Origin: Rhizophagus clarus | Taxonomy: Eukaryota; Glomeromycota; Glomeromycetes; Glomerales; Glomeraceae | Assembly (NCBI GenBank): GCA_015698045.1 | Contig: BLAL01000044.1 | Location: forward strand, 526,501-590,500 | Reading direction: 5' to 3' | DNA: 64,000 bases | In this document: positions 47,418 through 58,424 of the stretch, one piece after another | How positions within the stretch are numbered: position 1 is the first letter of the stretch | Layout of the letters: each line of letters opens with the position of its first letter | Notes under the pieces: model-generated | Told to the model about the DNA's origin: nothing | Seen by the model: the letters and a program-made list of their open reading frames with translations, nothing else | The model's database searches: none | Program-made: the position numbers and the translations under genes

Positions 47418-48169
47418 CAGTCAAAGTTCTCTATAATGAATTTTTGTATTATGAATTTCTCATTATTGTGAATCACATGAGTGGTACCAAAATTTCATTA
47501 ATCAAAATAGTTAAGTATACCAAATTTTTATAATAAATCTTATTATCATATTATGTATAACAAAGTAAAGATCCTGTACATATATAATAAAATAAGGCAT
47601 TTGTTAACAAATTTTTTTTTATACCAAATTTTTACCTACATTAACAAATTTATTTTTAACAAATTTTTATGTCAGATTTAAGGATATAGCAAATCTTTTT
47701 TCAGATTACTATTAATAGGGATCATCTAAAGCGGGAGTAAGTCACCCGATTTATACAGATTTTTGGCTCGCATTACAGCATTAAGAAATTGCAAATATGA
47801 CAAATAGTATGTGACATATAGGATTTTATTAACCGAAAAAATTTCCAAGTTGCCAGAATACTTAATAAAAATAAAAGAATAAAAGGGTGTGATACAGATG
47901 ACAAATATTTTACTATAATTATGTGATTTGCCTGCTTTAGACATCTCCTATTAATAGAAATTTCACATTATAAATTTTATAAATAAAGTATAAATTAATA
48001 AAAATGATGAAAAAAATTCTAATAATAACTTCCATTTTTTATTGTGATTATATACTGAATTTAGTATAACAAATAAATTTTTAAAATTTGGTAAAGATAT
48101 TACCAAATTTTTCATTATAACAAATTATAATCTTTAGAAATCAAGATTTGTTATAAAGAGCTTCAACTG
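47418..48169. mobile_element. Middle MITE, pogo/Tc1-mariner-like
   Basis: CAGTCAAAGTTCTCTATAAT (47418) and inverse-right CAGTTGAAGCTCTTTATAAC (48169 leftward) are flanked by TA on both sides (47416-47417, 48170-48171). CAGT...CTCTATAA ends with TA duplication are characteristic of pogo-like elements. Interior is full of AAATTTGTTATA-type words; no transposase. Confidence 0.7.
47709..47957. mobile_element. Inner MITE, about 0.25 kb
   Basis: Left CTATTAATAGGGATCATCTA then AAGCGGGAGTAAGTCAC; right inverse CTATTAATAGGAGATGTCTA then AAGCAGGCAAATCAC. TTAA occurs at both borders (possible TTAA or TA duplication). Lies entirely inside the middle MITE. Confidence 0.65.
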
Positions 48170-48293
48170 TAGATGAAAACTTATTTGTCACATGTTATTT
48201 GTTACTAATACTTTCACGTGTTAGTGCATAATTCTGTAATGCAGGCCAAATATTACATGACTGCAAAATTTTTGTCAGTACAACTGGGGTCGT

Positions 48294-48804
48294 TAGTATA
48301 TACTTAATTACTGTGCCATATTCTATTGCGCCTTGATAATATGGTGATAATGTTTTTTTATAAGCTGTATTTCAAATATATATAATGAAGCATTTTAGCC
48401 TTTCCCTTTTTTTAAACTGTGTAACTAATCATCAAATACCTCTTACTGATCATCTTATGATTTGAGTTGTGGGAGTGCCAAGCTGAAAGAAGTTGCAGAA
48501 AAGTGCTAGGAACTGGCTAGACAATGATGATCATAATATCAGGCAAAATCGTTCTAGACCCATGCACAGCTAAATTGCATATAAATATAAAATTGGCTTA
48601 GCCACCCTGGTTTGTTTGTAGTCAAATAAAAAATAAATTTGATTTTACCACTATGTAGTCTCTCAAATTGGCTATAAATCAATTAATCACTAACTAGTAA
48701 GTAGTAAGTTTGAATGATAATATTCTATAGTATATGTTATTTAAGAATAGCTAGAATTAGCTAAAAATACTATAAATCAATAAAATCAGTCTAGAAGTAT
48801 AAAA
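48294..48804. other. Intergenic spacer
   Basis: AT-rich, no supported feature. Confidence 0.4.
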
Positions 48805-49718
48805 ATGGTTAAACCTGATAAATATGGTTTAAACCCTATAGTGGTGAAAGCATTAACTAATCTGCATTATAGTTATAGTAATGAAACACCAAAAATATGG
48901 TGTTCTCATATTTGTATCCTATTTAAGAAATTTCTTGAATATAACCCAACATATTTCTCAAACAATGCATATATTTATATGACTGATAGATTATATGAAG
49001 ATAGGAATTTAGCCCTGGAAGACCTATATTTTATATTTATTGCACTGCATATGATTTCTTAGTATTTATTTGTGAAAATACCAAGAAATGTGCAGATAAG
49101 TATTTGAATAAATGTATTACTAAAATAGAAAAAAGACGTATTGCTTATTATAGATCTATATTATGAAAATAAAAAATTAAAAGAGCGATTAGTTCTAAAG
49201 AAGAAATTAATAGGGTTTATTATAATATATATTATAGATATAAAAAATCGTATGAATATATAGATTCTCGTCTTACAAATGAATTTAAGAAAAAGATTAC
49301 ACTTCACTTTATTAATAGTGCAATAGTTATTTATTAACAGACTTGGAAAGCTTTCAAGTTGAGACCTGAAACATGGGCACAATGAGTCTGAAATATAGTG
49401 AAAAATAATGGTTTTTCTAACAGAAAAAAATATTTAGATATACTTTTGGGTTGTGAAAGAAAAATAAATTCTTAGACTCAAGAAAAATATGATTTATGTA
49501 CTAATGATAATATCAACTGTTTTAAAAAAGCATATAATAAAAATCTTGCTCAAAAATATATTAAAGAATATTCAGCTGAACAGATTATAGAATATGAAAA
49601 ATATAAATATTATTATCCTAGTTATTGGATAGAATATAAGAAATGCCAGCTAAATAAATGACTAACTACTGTAGTATATATAGTTACTTTTATAAAATCA
49701 TATCAGCAAGGTCATACA
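48805..49718 (+). pseudogene. Unrecognised gene remnant ending at the Plavaka insertion
   Basis: ATG 48805 begins MVKPDKYGLNPIVVKALTNL with EDRNLALEDLYFIFIALHMI before a stop. After a frameshift it continues CENTKKCADKYLNKCITKIE, a Lys/Tyr-rich segment (EEINRVYYNIYYRYKKSYEY), KAFKLRPETWAQ, and EYSAEQIIEYEKYKYYYPSY near 49570-49625. Several stops intervene. Basic, aromatic-rich and probably helical; I do not recognise the family. The large Plavaka element starts directly behind it at 49719. Confidence 0.45.
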
Positions 49719-49739
49719 TCAGGAAATTTTATAGTGTGA

Positions 49740-50110
49740 AAAGTTGCGCAAGATTATGCATCGTAATATTTTGTAAGTTTTCAGACCCGCTGCAAGTTTG
49801 CGGAAGAGTAATATTTCATAACTTTTTAAAATATTTTGAAATATTATGATATGCAAAGTTTCGTAATTTTACGGTTTGTAATATTCCGTAATTTTACATA
49901 ATATTTCGTAAGTTTTCAGACCCGCCGCAAGTTTGTATAAGCGTAATATTTTGTAACTTTTTAAAATATTTCAAAATATTACGATATGCAAAGTTTCGTA
50001 ATTTTACAGTTCATAATATTGTGTAATTTTATTGCGTAATATTTCGCAACTTTTTAAAATATTTTAACGATTCGTAATTTTACATAAATATTTTGTAATA
50101 TTTCAAAATT
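49740..50110. repeat. Subterminal tandem repeat, about 150 bp unit
   Basis: CGTAATATTTTGTAAGTTTTC then AGACCCGC(T/C)GCAAGTTTG and TTTTTAAAATATTT(T/C)(G/A)AAATATTA recur at 49762 and about 49906, with a partial third copy. CGTAATATTTCG words and their inverse CGAAATATTACG dominate, and reappear at 53110-53215 just upstream of the accessory gene. Confidence 0.7.
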
Positions 50111-50379
50111 CATTTTTGTACTATAAGTTTATATAATGTATATTTTATTAGATATAATATGAATTAAATTATAAAAATTACAAGTATTTATTACTATATA
50201 CAGAATATATAAAAGTAAAAAAAGAAAAAGTAACGATACAATTAGATGTAAAAAGAAGAGAAACAGCTATAGTAACGTTAGTATTAGATATAAAGATAAA
50301 AGAAATATTATTAGTATTGTTAGTATTAAAGTAAAAAGAGTTAAAGAAACAGTAAAAGGAGTAAAAGAAACATGGATAT

Positions 50380-50960
50380 TATCGTTAGTATTAAAGTACA
50401 AGTAAAAAGGAATAAAGGAAACGTAGATAGTATTGTTAGTATTATGACATAAAGTAACAAAGAGGTAAAAAAAAACGCATTAATATTAAAATAATTAGTA
50501 TTAATAAATAAATATTCTATACCTGCAAAGTAATTGAACAAAAGAATAAAGAAATAAAGAGAAAGGAAAAAATAAACATGTTGTTAGTATTGTTAGTATC
50601 GTTAGTATTAAAGTACAAGTAAAAAGAAATAAAGAAAACATGGATATTATTGTTAGTATTACGATACAAAGTAACAAAGAGGTAAAAAAAAATGCATTAA
50701 TATTAAAATAATTAGTATTAATAAATAAATATTTCTATACCTGCAAAGTAATTGAACAAAAGAATAAAAAAATAAAGAGAAAGGAAAAAATAAACATGTT
50801 GTTAGTATTGTTAGTATCGTTAGTATTAAAGTACAAGTAAAAAGGAATAAAGGAAACATGGATATTATTGTTAGTATTACGATACAAAGTAACAAAGAGG
50901 TAAAAAAAAATGAAAATAATTAGTATTAATAAACAAATATTTCTATACCTGCAAAGCAAT
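50380..50960. repeat. Tandem repeat, 218 bp unit, about 2.6 copies
   Basis: TAAACATGTTGTTAGTATTG occurs at 50573 and 50791, each followed by TTAGTATCGTTAGTATTAAA, GTACAAGTAAAAAG and TCTATACCTGCAAAG. Copies differ only slightly. Smaller GTTAGTATT units (9-12 bp) sit inside each copy. Confidence 0.8.
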
Positions 50961-51494
50961 AAATTATGAAATATATGTAAATATATTGTATATAATTAAA
51001 GAAATAATAGAAAGAAGAGACAAAAAAATTAAAAATATTGAACAAAAGAATAAAGAAATAAGAGACAAAAATAAATAAGACAAAAAACGCGTGCATGATT
51101 AAATGGTTAAATCACATGCAAGGATCAACCTAATTTTGATTGGCCAGAAAATATGATATCGTAAAATTACAGAAATCTGCATTTTAAAAATCATGTATAT
51201 CGTTACAGAAATTGTATATGCACAATTACTAAATATCATCCCTTCGTGATAAATTAAAAATTATCAACACAAATTCAACACAAATTCAACAAATTTAACA
51301 AAATTTGGCCAAAATTAACAAATTTTTTATCAGAATTATCAACACAAATTGAACACAAATTGAATACAAATTTCAGCTACGATTTATTTATGTCACACCC
51401 GTATTGTTAAGAATTAATAACCATTTTATTTATTAAAACTATATTATTATGGTAAAAAAATGCTATTACATGTGATATATATAAAAAATAATAT

Positions 51495-52864
51495 TTATTT
51501 CTTATACAACCCATAATTCTCTAATAAACTATTTACATACCAACTTTCCTCTTCCGTGTTATAAGAGTCACTAGAAAGTATATCTTCGTCAGCTATGCCA
51601 TCGTTAGCCGCACCATCATTAGGCCTACCATCATTAGTCGCACCATCATCAGCCACACCTGCTCCATCGTCAGCTGCTCCATCACCACCATTATCTACAT
51701 CATTACCATCATGAGAATCGTCATCTGAATGTGTAAATTTATCCCTATTTTCCAACTTTTGCTAAAAATAAATAAATAAATAAATAAACTGTAATTCAAA
51801 TAATTCACATTTTGCAAATTGTAAATTAAAAACTTACTAAGTTGTTGATTATCTTTGACTTCATTATACTTTCGCTCATTTGAATGTTTTGATTATTAGG
51901 ATTTAAGTATGTTTCACATATGCTAATCGCATAAGCTATTTGTGTTTTTGAGAGATTTTTATTTTCTTTTCGCAACTTATCAATTATCAGCGACATATAT
52001 GTCGTAGGTTGCCCATCTTTAACCTTTTTAAATAGGTTGTTGTAACATCTTTTCACCTTCGGCTTACTCTTCCATTTCTGAATCTTTGACGGACTAACCT
52101 GAGTGTTAATAGACAGTAATTTATGCCCAGTCGCTTCAAAAACAGAAGGCATAACATCTTTGACTCTAGACGTGAATGTCCCTTATATGCTTCTATGTTG
52201 TTGTACTAACTATTAAAAAAAAATATTAATATGAAATTTAATAAAATTCATAATTGCTTTAACTTACAGTCAGGGCAATTTTTTTTCGAAAAAAATAATC
52301 CATTGATTTTTTTTTAAACTGGCGTATAAATTCTGGGTTTTCATCTTTTAAATATTTTTCGGTAGCGAGTTTGTACTCGTCTTGCGAAGAATAAATAAAA
52401 TTTTCAAATAAAATTTTTAACACCTTTTTAACAAGCTCCTAATCAAACGAGGTTAGCATTTCAGGTTTACATTAAATAATATTCATCTTTATTATCTTTA
52501 TATACTCCGGATCTATTGTATTATTATTTTTGTTATCATTGTTGAACTTTTTTTCTATACCCGAGAGACAGGTTTTGAGATTTTTTTGTCCGGTAATAAG
52601 AACTTCAAGCTTAGAAATTATCTGCGAATTGGTTCTTAATAGTTTCTCTATTATTTTTTTATTAACTTTAACAATAAAATATAATTTACTATATATTATA
52701 TAATTTCTTATAAAAAATATGATACATATCATGTCATATATACCTTCAACGTTATCGTCTGATAATCATATTTGTTTCTTGGCTTTACTACTCTTCTCAG
52801 TATTACGTCTTAAGATTCTTTCATTATCATCAATATTTTGTTTTTCATCATGTTTTGTAGCCAT
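51495..52864 (-). pseudogene. Accessory protein of the outer Plavaka element
   Basis: Starts at 52864 (MATKHDEKQNIDDNERILRR). A TGA at 52766-52768 interrupts (KKQI-stop-LSDDNVEG). An exon 52676-52480 with NKKIIEKLLRTNSQIISKLE is a coiled coil. A further exon near 52270-52440 reads SSQDEYKLATEKYLKDENPE. Exon 52152-51835 has SPSKIQKWKSKPKVKRCYNN and SKTQIAYAISICETYLNP. The last exon carries a Gly/Asp/Ala repeat (DNGGDGAADDGAGVADDG) and ends ENYGLYKK. The WK-x-x-P-x-VK-x-C-Y-N-x-L phrase and the 'IC(E/D)xxLNP' phrase also occur in the accessory gene of the nested element, so they define one family. Probably DNA-binding or a transposase partner (inference). Confidence 0.65.
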
Positions 52865-54008
52865 CAGAATAATATGTGAAGGAGGAGATATGAACTAAAC
52901 TTGAAAAGGAGAAAAAGATATTACTAGAAATTTGAAGAGGAACTAAAAATACGAAAGGAGAAAAATATGAGAAAAGGGTGAAAGACATGAACCAGAAATT
53001 TGAAAATGAGGAACTAAAAATACGAAAAAGGGAAAATACATGAACCAGAAGTTCAGAAAAAGGAAGCAAGCTGTCATAACGTCATTTCCGCCATTCTATA
53101 CTAAAAAAAAAAAACTTGCGAAATATTGCGAAAAATGGATAAACTAATGCGAAATATTACAAAAAATGAATGAACTAATGCAAAAATTTTGCATCGTGAT
53201 ATTACGAAAAAAAAATTGTAACACTTTCATGAGAGAATTTTTAAAAAAACTCTTATAAAAGTATATAGTACAATCGAAGTATTAATCAACACCCGTTTAT
53301 AAAAAAATAAGATGTTACACATGTTGGGGCTTGTATGCATGGCAAAAAAAAGTTGCAGCCAGTGAACTCATTTGGCTGATCAGATTGATAGTGATCTTGA
53401 ACGCTTATAACTGATTATCGCATAAATTTGTGGCTAATCATTCGTCCATTATTGTAAAATGTGTTAAGCCAATAAATTTGCGGCTGATTATTAGATGATT
53501 AGCCAATTGAATAAGCCGTATTAGCCATCCGGATTCTTACAGCCCGTTACAGCAAATTCAAAATATGCGAAACATTCAGCACTTTTACTGTCAGGTTCGT
53601 GGGTTGGCAGGTTGCTAGCAAGTTGAAATAGTAAACAAAATAATAAACAATATTTATATGTTACATCATAGACTTGTTACATTTATTTTTAGATTTACTA
53701 GCTCACGAACTCAGCAAATTCCTGGTAGCAAAATTGCTGAGTATTTCGCATATTTTAAATTTTGCTATAATGCATAAATTTGCGAATGATTCCACGATAT
53801 TAGCCACCAGATTCTTACAGCCAGTTCTATTCATTAATGCGTAAATTTGCGTAGTCGTATCTATTCAAATAACTCAATCAATTGTAATCCATTCAATTAA
53901 TTCATAAATTTTTACAATAAAATATAATTTTATTAGCACACAAAATCTCATATAAATTAAATAGTGAATTGATACTTTTCATCAAATTTGACATGTTAAT
54001 TTAGCAAC
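52865..54008. promoter_or_regulatory. Divergent spacer with a small MITE
   Basis: Should contain promoters of both outer-element genes. A purine-rich stretch covers 52870-53070. GCGAAATATTGCGAAAAATG repeats lie at 53110-53215. From 53330 to 53870 the phrase GCATAAATTTG(C/T)G and ATTCTTACAGCC(C/A)GTT recur. No defined promoter motif is identified. Confidence 0.4.
53551..53765. mobile_element. Small MITE, about 215 bp
   Basis: CAGCAAATTCAAAATATGCG (53551) and the inverse near 53744-53765 (GCAAAATTTAAAATATGCG) flank a second inverted pair around CTGGTAGCAAAATTGCTGAG. TA dinucleotides border both ends. It interrupts a repeated phrase (ATTCTTACAGCC...GCATAAATTTGCG). Confidence 0.55.
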
Positions 54009-55077
54009 ATAAGTTTCAAATGCCCCCTTTGTATGCAAATATTCAGTCAATGCTTTGCATATATTCAACATGCCCAAAAATGCTTAAAAAATGTAGAAGT
54101 AGAAGTAAAAGAAGATGATGATAATAATGATAGTGAAAAATATAGCAGTGAAATGGATACAAGAAGTAATCTAAGTAGTGAATATGAAAATGATAAAGTT
54201 GAGGTAATTATGTTATTTCAGATTATTCTTTTTAAAGCTCTTAAGAAAAAGCTCAAATTATACTAACTTATTTGGTTTATAATTTTAGGTGGATGATGAT
54301 AATGATGTACAAAATATGTTATTTGACAGTATTGGAAGTGCAATATCAGAGATGAGCCTTGAAGATAGTAACTTTGAAAATATATTAGATTCATCTGAAG
54401 AGCCTGAAATTTTTGAAGAACCCAAAAATCTTAATACCAAAACTTGCACAGAATTTCCTAATGATGCTTATAAAGATCTAATGTTATTAGTAACGAAATA
54501 TAAAATAAACAATAAAGGTAGTAATGAAATAATACGTTTTTTTAATAAACATTCAAATCTTACAGAATCACCATTACCAAAAAATATCGAACAGGGACGA
54601 GCATTTATGAATAATATAAAGTTTTCTAATTTAGAATTTAGTAAAGTTCTTATAACAAAACATGAGGATAAAGATTATTTTCTTTATTATCAAAACTTAA
54701 TACAGTGCATCAAAAATATCTTAACTGTTCCTGACATAACACAAAATTTTGCGCTATCTTACGAAAACTATGAGGTAAATAGTAAATATTAGTTAATTCA
54801 ATAATTTAAATAATATTTATTTTAATTTATTTATATTATTTTATAGTATAATAGAGAAAGTATTTACAGTGAACAAAACACTGGAAAATGGTGAAAAACT
54901 ACGCAAGAATCCTTACCTACTGGTTCCAAATTATTATCAATTATTTTATATTCAGATGCAACAACTACAGATACATTAGGAAAAAGTCAATTGCATCCAA
55001 TATATATTACATTAGGTAATATCCCAATATGGCGTCGTAATAAACAGAATGCAACATCAGGAAATTTTTTTAGGGGA

Positions 55078-55280
55078 TATATATCGATGGATAGGTCACA
55101 TGATATATATCGATAATAATCGGACTCGTCGAGTAGTATCGATGTGGGTAAATGATGACAAATTATCAGAATTTAACTAAAATGACAAATATCGATAGAG
55201 ATGTATATCGATGGAAAGGTCACATGATATCTATCGATAATAATCGGACTCGTCGAGTAGTATCGATACGGAAAAGATGA
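55078..55280. repeat. Subterminal duplication, 124 bp period
   Basis: ATATCGATGGATAGGTCACA at 55081 and ATATCGATGGAAAGGTCACA at 55205, each followed by TCGATAATAATCGGACTCG then TCGAGTAGTATCGAT. TATCGATA-type palindromic words fill the segment and recur at the right end (62790-62850). Confidence 0.8.
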
Positions 55281-55520
55281 TTACTTATCGGAATTAAGCC
55301 TAAACGATAAAAGTCGAAAAAATTTCATACGATAAAAATCAAGAAAATTCAAACGATAAATATTGAAAATATTCATTGCGATTACTAACGTAAATTTATT
55401 TATTTATTTATAATAATAAAATTCATAATAAAATTCATAATGATAATAATTATAATTAATTATAAAATATTAGTATGCCACCTTAAAATAAAACATCACT
55501 TTCCAACCTATGAATAATTG

Positions 55521-57334
55521 CTAATCATCATAAAACAAGTCGTCATGCAACGTCATTAATGTATCATCACCTCTGAGAATTACATCTGTTTCCTCCTCCT
55601 CTTCAAAAGAGCCTGTTTTCGGAATTTCTGGAACTTCTTCCCTCAATATCTCCTGCGCGTCATGTATAGTAAAACCTCCTTTTTTTTCGAATAAATCCTA
55701 ATAAAGTATTAATTCGAATTTTATCTAACTGAATAGATTTCAAATTATATAAATTGGTTTAAATAACAGCCACATACCTTAAATTTCTGATATCGTCATT
55801 CTAGAGGTTTTTTCCCACACTCTACGTCGGGGTAGCTAGGATTCAATACTATATCGCATATCGCTGACGTATAAATATAGATATTCTGAAATGACTCGTC
55901 GGTATCAGATATTGCGGGAAATGCGAGTTTTGTTATATTTTCGATTACATTATCGTTATCATCATATAACTTATTATAACACTCTTTAACTTGTGGTAAA
56001 TTTTTCCAGCTCGTTATATCTTGCGGGCTTTTTTGTTTATTACCACTTATTGATTGTAGACCGAATTCCTTAAAAATAGCGCTTTTCACTGCTGCAACGT
56101 GTACTCCTCTCATATCTTTCATTTTTCGCATGAGCTATAAAAGAAAATAAAAAATCCATAATGATAATCAAAAAATTTAAATTAAATACAACAGTTATGA
56201 TTACGATTATTAATGATAATCACCATAGAATGATGGCGTCCTGAAAATGCGTTTGTCCACTCTCTATAGCCTACTTCACGAAGATAATCAGGATGATGTT
56301 GATTTAGCCAATTTTCGAGCTCCAACTTAAAATTTTCAAAGGTAGGCCACATATTGTCTGGAAAGGATTTATTGCACACCGAGTTATAACCTTCCTATAT
56401 TAGTGTGTGATAATAAATAATTGCAATTATGTTGTGATTTGGTGACGGATGGTATAAGAGAGAATAGCACCAGGTTTTCGTTAGAAACTTACATTGAAGA
56501 CCTTTTCGCTTAGGTCAATTTTTTTCTTTTTCTCATTTTGCAACTTAATCTGGTTCTGGATCCATCTGACTTTCTCGAGCGTCTCTTTATGTAATTCATA
56601 TAGAGCTCGTATTTGCCTACCTTGTTTTATAAGCATGTCCTCGCAACTTTTTCTGCTTTTAGGAGGTTGGACATTGATCTCCGGTGTTTCTTCTGCAGTT
56701 GTAGTTGATGAGCTTCTTCCATGCTCAACAGCTGGCGTGGTCGGCCTACTGCGCCATACATTTTCTCTATTTGTTTCTGGTACAAGCATTTCAGAATTTT
56801 CATCGCCAGCTGACGTTAATGTATTAACCCAGTAAATTGTATTAGGTGTAATAGATGTAAACTGAAATGAAATGTCAACAATTTTCGAGTCTGGAAATTA
56901 TCACTTACTTTGCTTTGATTGTCTGCCGTATGTTTTGAGTTGTTTAGAAATACATTCCTTTATCCTTCGAGTGTTATTTAAAAAATAAATGATTGATTAT
57001 GAAAGGTTTATTAACATAATATCTAACAAATCATAATAAATATATATGGATCATTACCTTCTGCTAGTGGTGTAGTTTGCGAAGATTCCGCTACTACTTC
57101 CATTTCTTCTTGATCACTATCTGATCCCTGGTTACTAGTATCTGATTTTTTGGCTGTCTCTTTAGCTTGTGAACTAATAGTATCTGATTCTTTAGCAGGC
57201 TCTTTAGCTTGCGAAGTATCTTTCTGCTTTACGATTTTTCTTGGGCCTTCTTGTTCATTATTATATTCGTTATTTGATTCCTGAAACTGTTTATCTTTGT
57301 TAGCTCTAATGGAATATTTTCGTTTTTTTGGCAT
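55521..57334 (-). pseudogene. Accessory protein of the inner Plavaka element
   Basis: Start at 57334 (MPKKRKYSIRANKDKQFQES, with a KKRK nuclear-localisation-like cluster) and Ser/Lys repeats (SQAKEPAKESDTI). A middle exon ending near 56491 (FTSITPNTIYWVNTLTSAGD to DLSEKVFN) contains a coiled coil (IRALYELHKETLEKVRWIQN). Exon 56382-about 56225 has MWPTFENFKLELENWLNQHH. Exon about 56134-55780 has ITSWKNLPQVKECYNKLYDD and SAICDIVLNPSYPDVECGKK. The acidic last exon ends TLMTLHDDLFYDD and TAG 55521-55523. One TGA at 55796-55798 lies in frame. Splicing near 56880-56960 is unclear. Homologous in order to the outer-element accessory gene. Role inferred as transposase partner or binder of terminal repeats. 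Confidence 0.65.
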
Positions 57335-58424
57335 TTTTTTAAAAAAGGTTTGAAACAAATTAGTAAAAAAAGAAAAATATAAATGGTTAGACTAAAGAAG
57401 AGCGAAGAAAAATTTAGTATAAAGTGGAAAAAGGAGCGAACGAAAAAGGATTGAAGAAGAAGCAGATGAAAAAGGATTGAAGAAGAAGCAGACGAAAAAG
57501 GATTGAAGAAGATTTGAATGTAAAATCAGAGATAAAAAAAGTTTAAAAAAAAGGTTGGAAAAGTATCCTATATATAAACTTTTCTAAAGTTTGATAAACT
57601 ATTTAGATCAGTAAAACTCGATGTGACGCGTAAATAATTATAATGCATACTAATTAAATTATTATAGCGACGCGTTATTAATTGTAATGCATAATTAAAA
57701 TATTATAACGATGCATATTAGTTAATTGTACTCAAAATTAAATGGATTAAACAAGGGATAACGACGCATATTAGTTAATTGTACTCTAAAATTAAATAAA
57801 TTCGAGGGATAACAATGTATATTAGTTAATTGTAAATAAATTCGAGGGATAACGATGCATATTAATTATTTGTAAATAAATTCGAGGGATACGGTAACAA
57901 TGCACATTAGTGTTAATTGTACTCTAAAATTAAATAAATTCGAGGGATAACAATGTATATTAGTTAATTGTAAATAAATTCGAGGGATAACGATGCATAT
58001 TAATTATTTGTAAATAAATTCGAGGGATACGGTAACAATGCACATTAGTTAACTGAAAATATCCAATCATAGTAGTAAATGGTATCGATCTCTTTCAATT
58101 ACTCAAAATTAAATAAATTATTTGAAAATTTAACAATACAAAATAATACAATTAATCGAGATATAACGATGCATATTTAATTGTTGTACTCAAAAATTAA
58201 ATAGATCAACAATACAATTAAGAAAAGTCTAAAAATATCTGTATTGTTTACTAATAAAACTGATCGTCGTCTACTACTAGTAAAGCTGAAATAATGAAAT
58301 ATATATATTACATCGTTTTTTGGTTTTGTTCAGGCAATAAATTCCGTTTTTACTAGTTTTGTTCAGGCAACAAATTCACTTTCATAAAATTTGGTTCCGT
58401 TCACTATCGCTAAAATCACTCAAA
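57335..58424. promoter_or_regulatory. Divergent spacer of the inner element with tandem repeats
   Basis: A purine-rich repeat GAAGAAGCAG(A/T)(C/T)GAAAAAGG lies at 57440-57510. From about 57600 to 58050 there are TTCGAGGGATAACGATGCAT units of 36-45 bp. A larger 138 bp unit is duplicated (TTCGAGGGATAACAATGTAT at 57801 and 57939). Presumed to hold both gene promoters. Confidence 0.55.

Larger units (their letters stand above)
47295..48293. mobile_element. Outer MITE with long inverted ends, about 1 kb
   Basis: CAGTCGCATTGAC followed by AAAAATTTTGCAGTCATGT (47301 on) pairs with the inverse at 48251-48285 (CAGTTGTACTGAC then the same 19 bases). TA dinucleotides border the slightly longer ends (47293-47294 and 48294-48295), so a Tc1/mariner-type origin is possible. 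No transposase. It carries two further MITEs inside. Confidence 0.65.

Noticed and set aside
53100-53256. Right TIR of a small element starting at 49719
   Set aside because: The inverse of this end does not match CATCAGGAAATTTT, and the divergent transposase beyond it fits the same element better.
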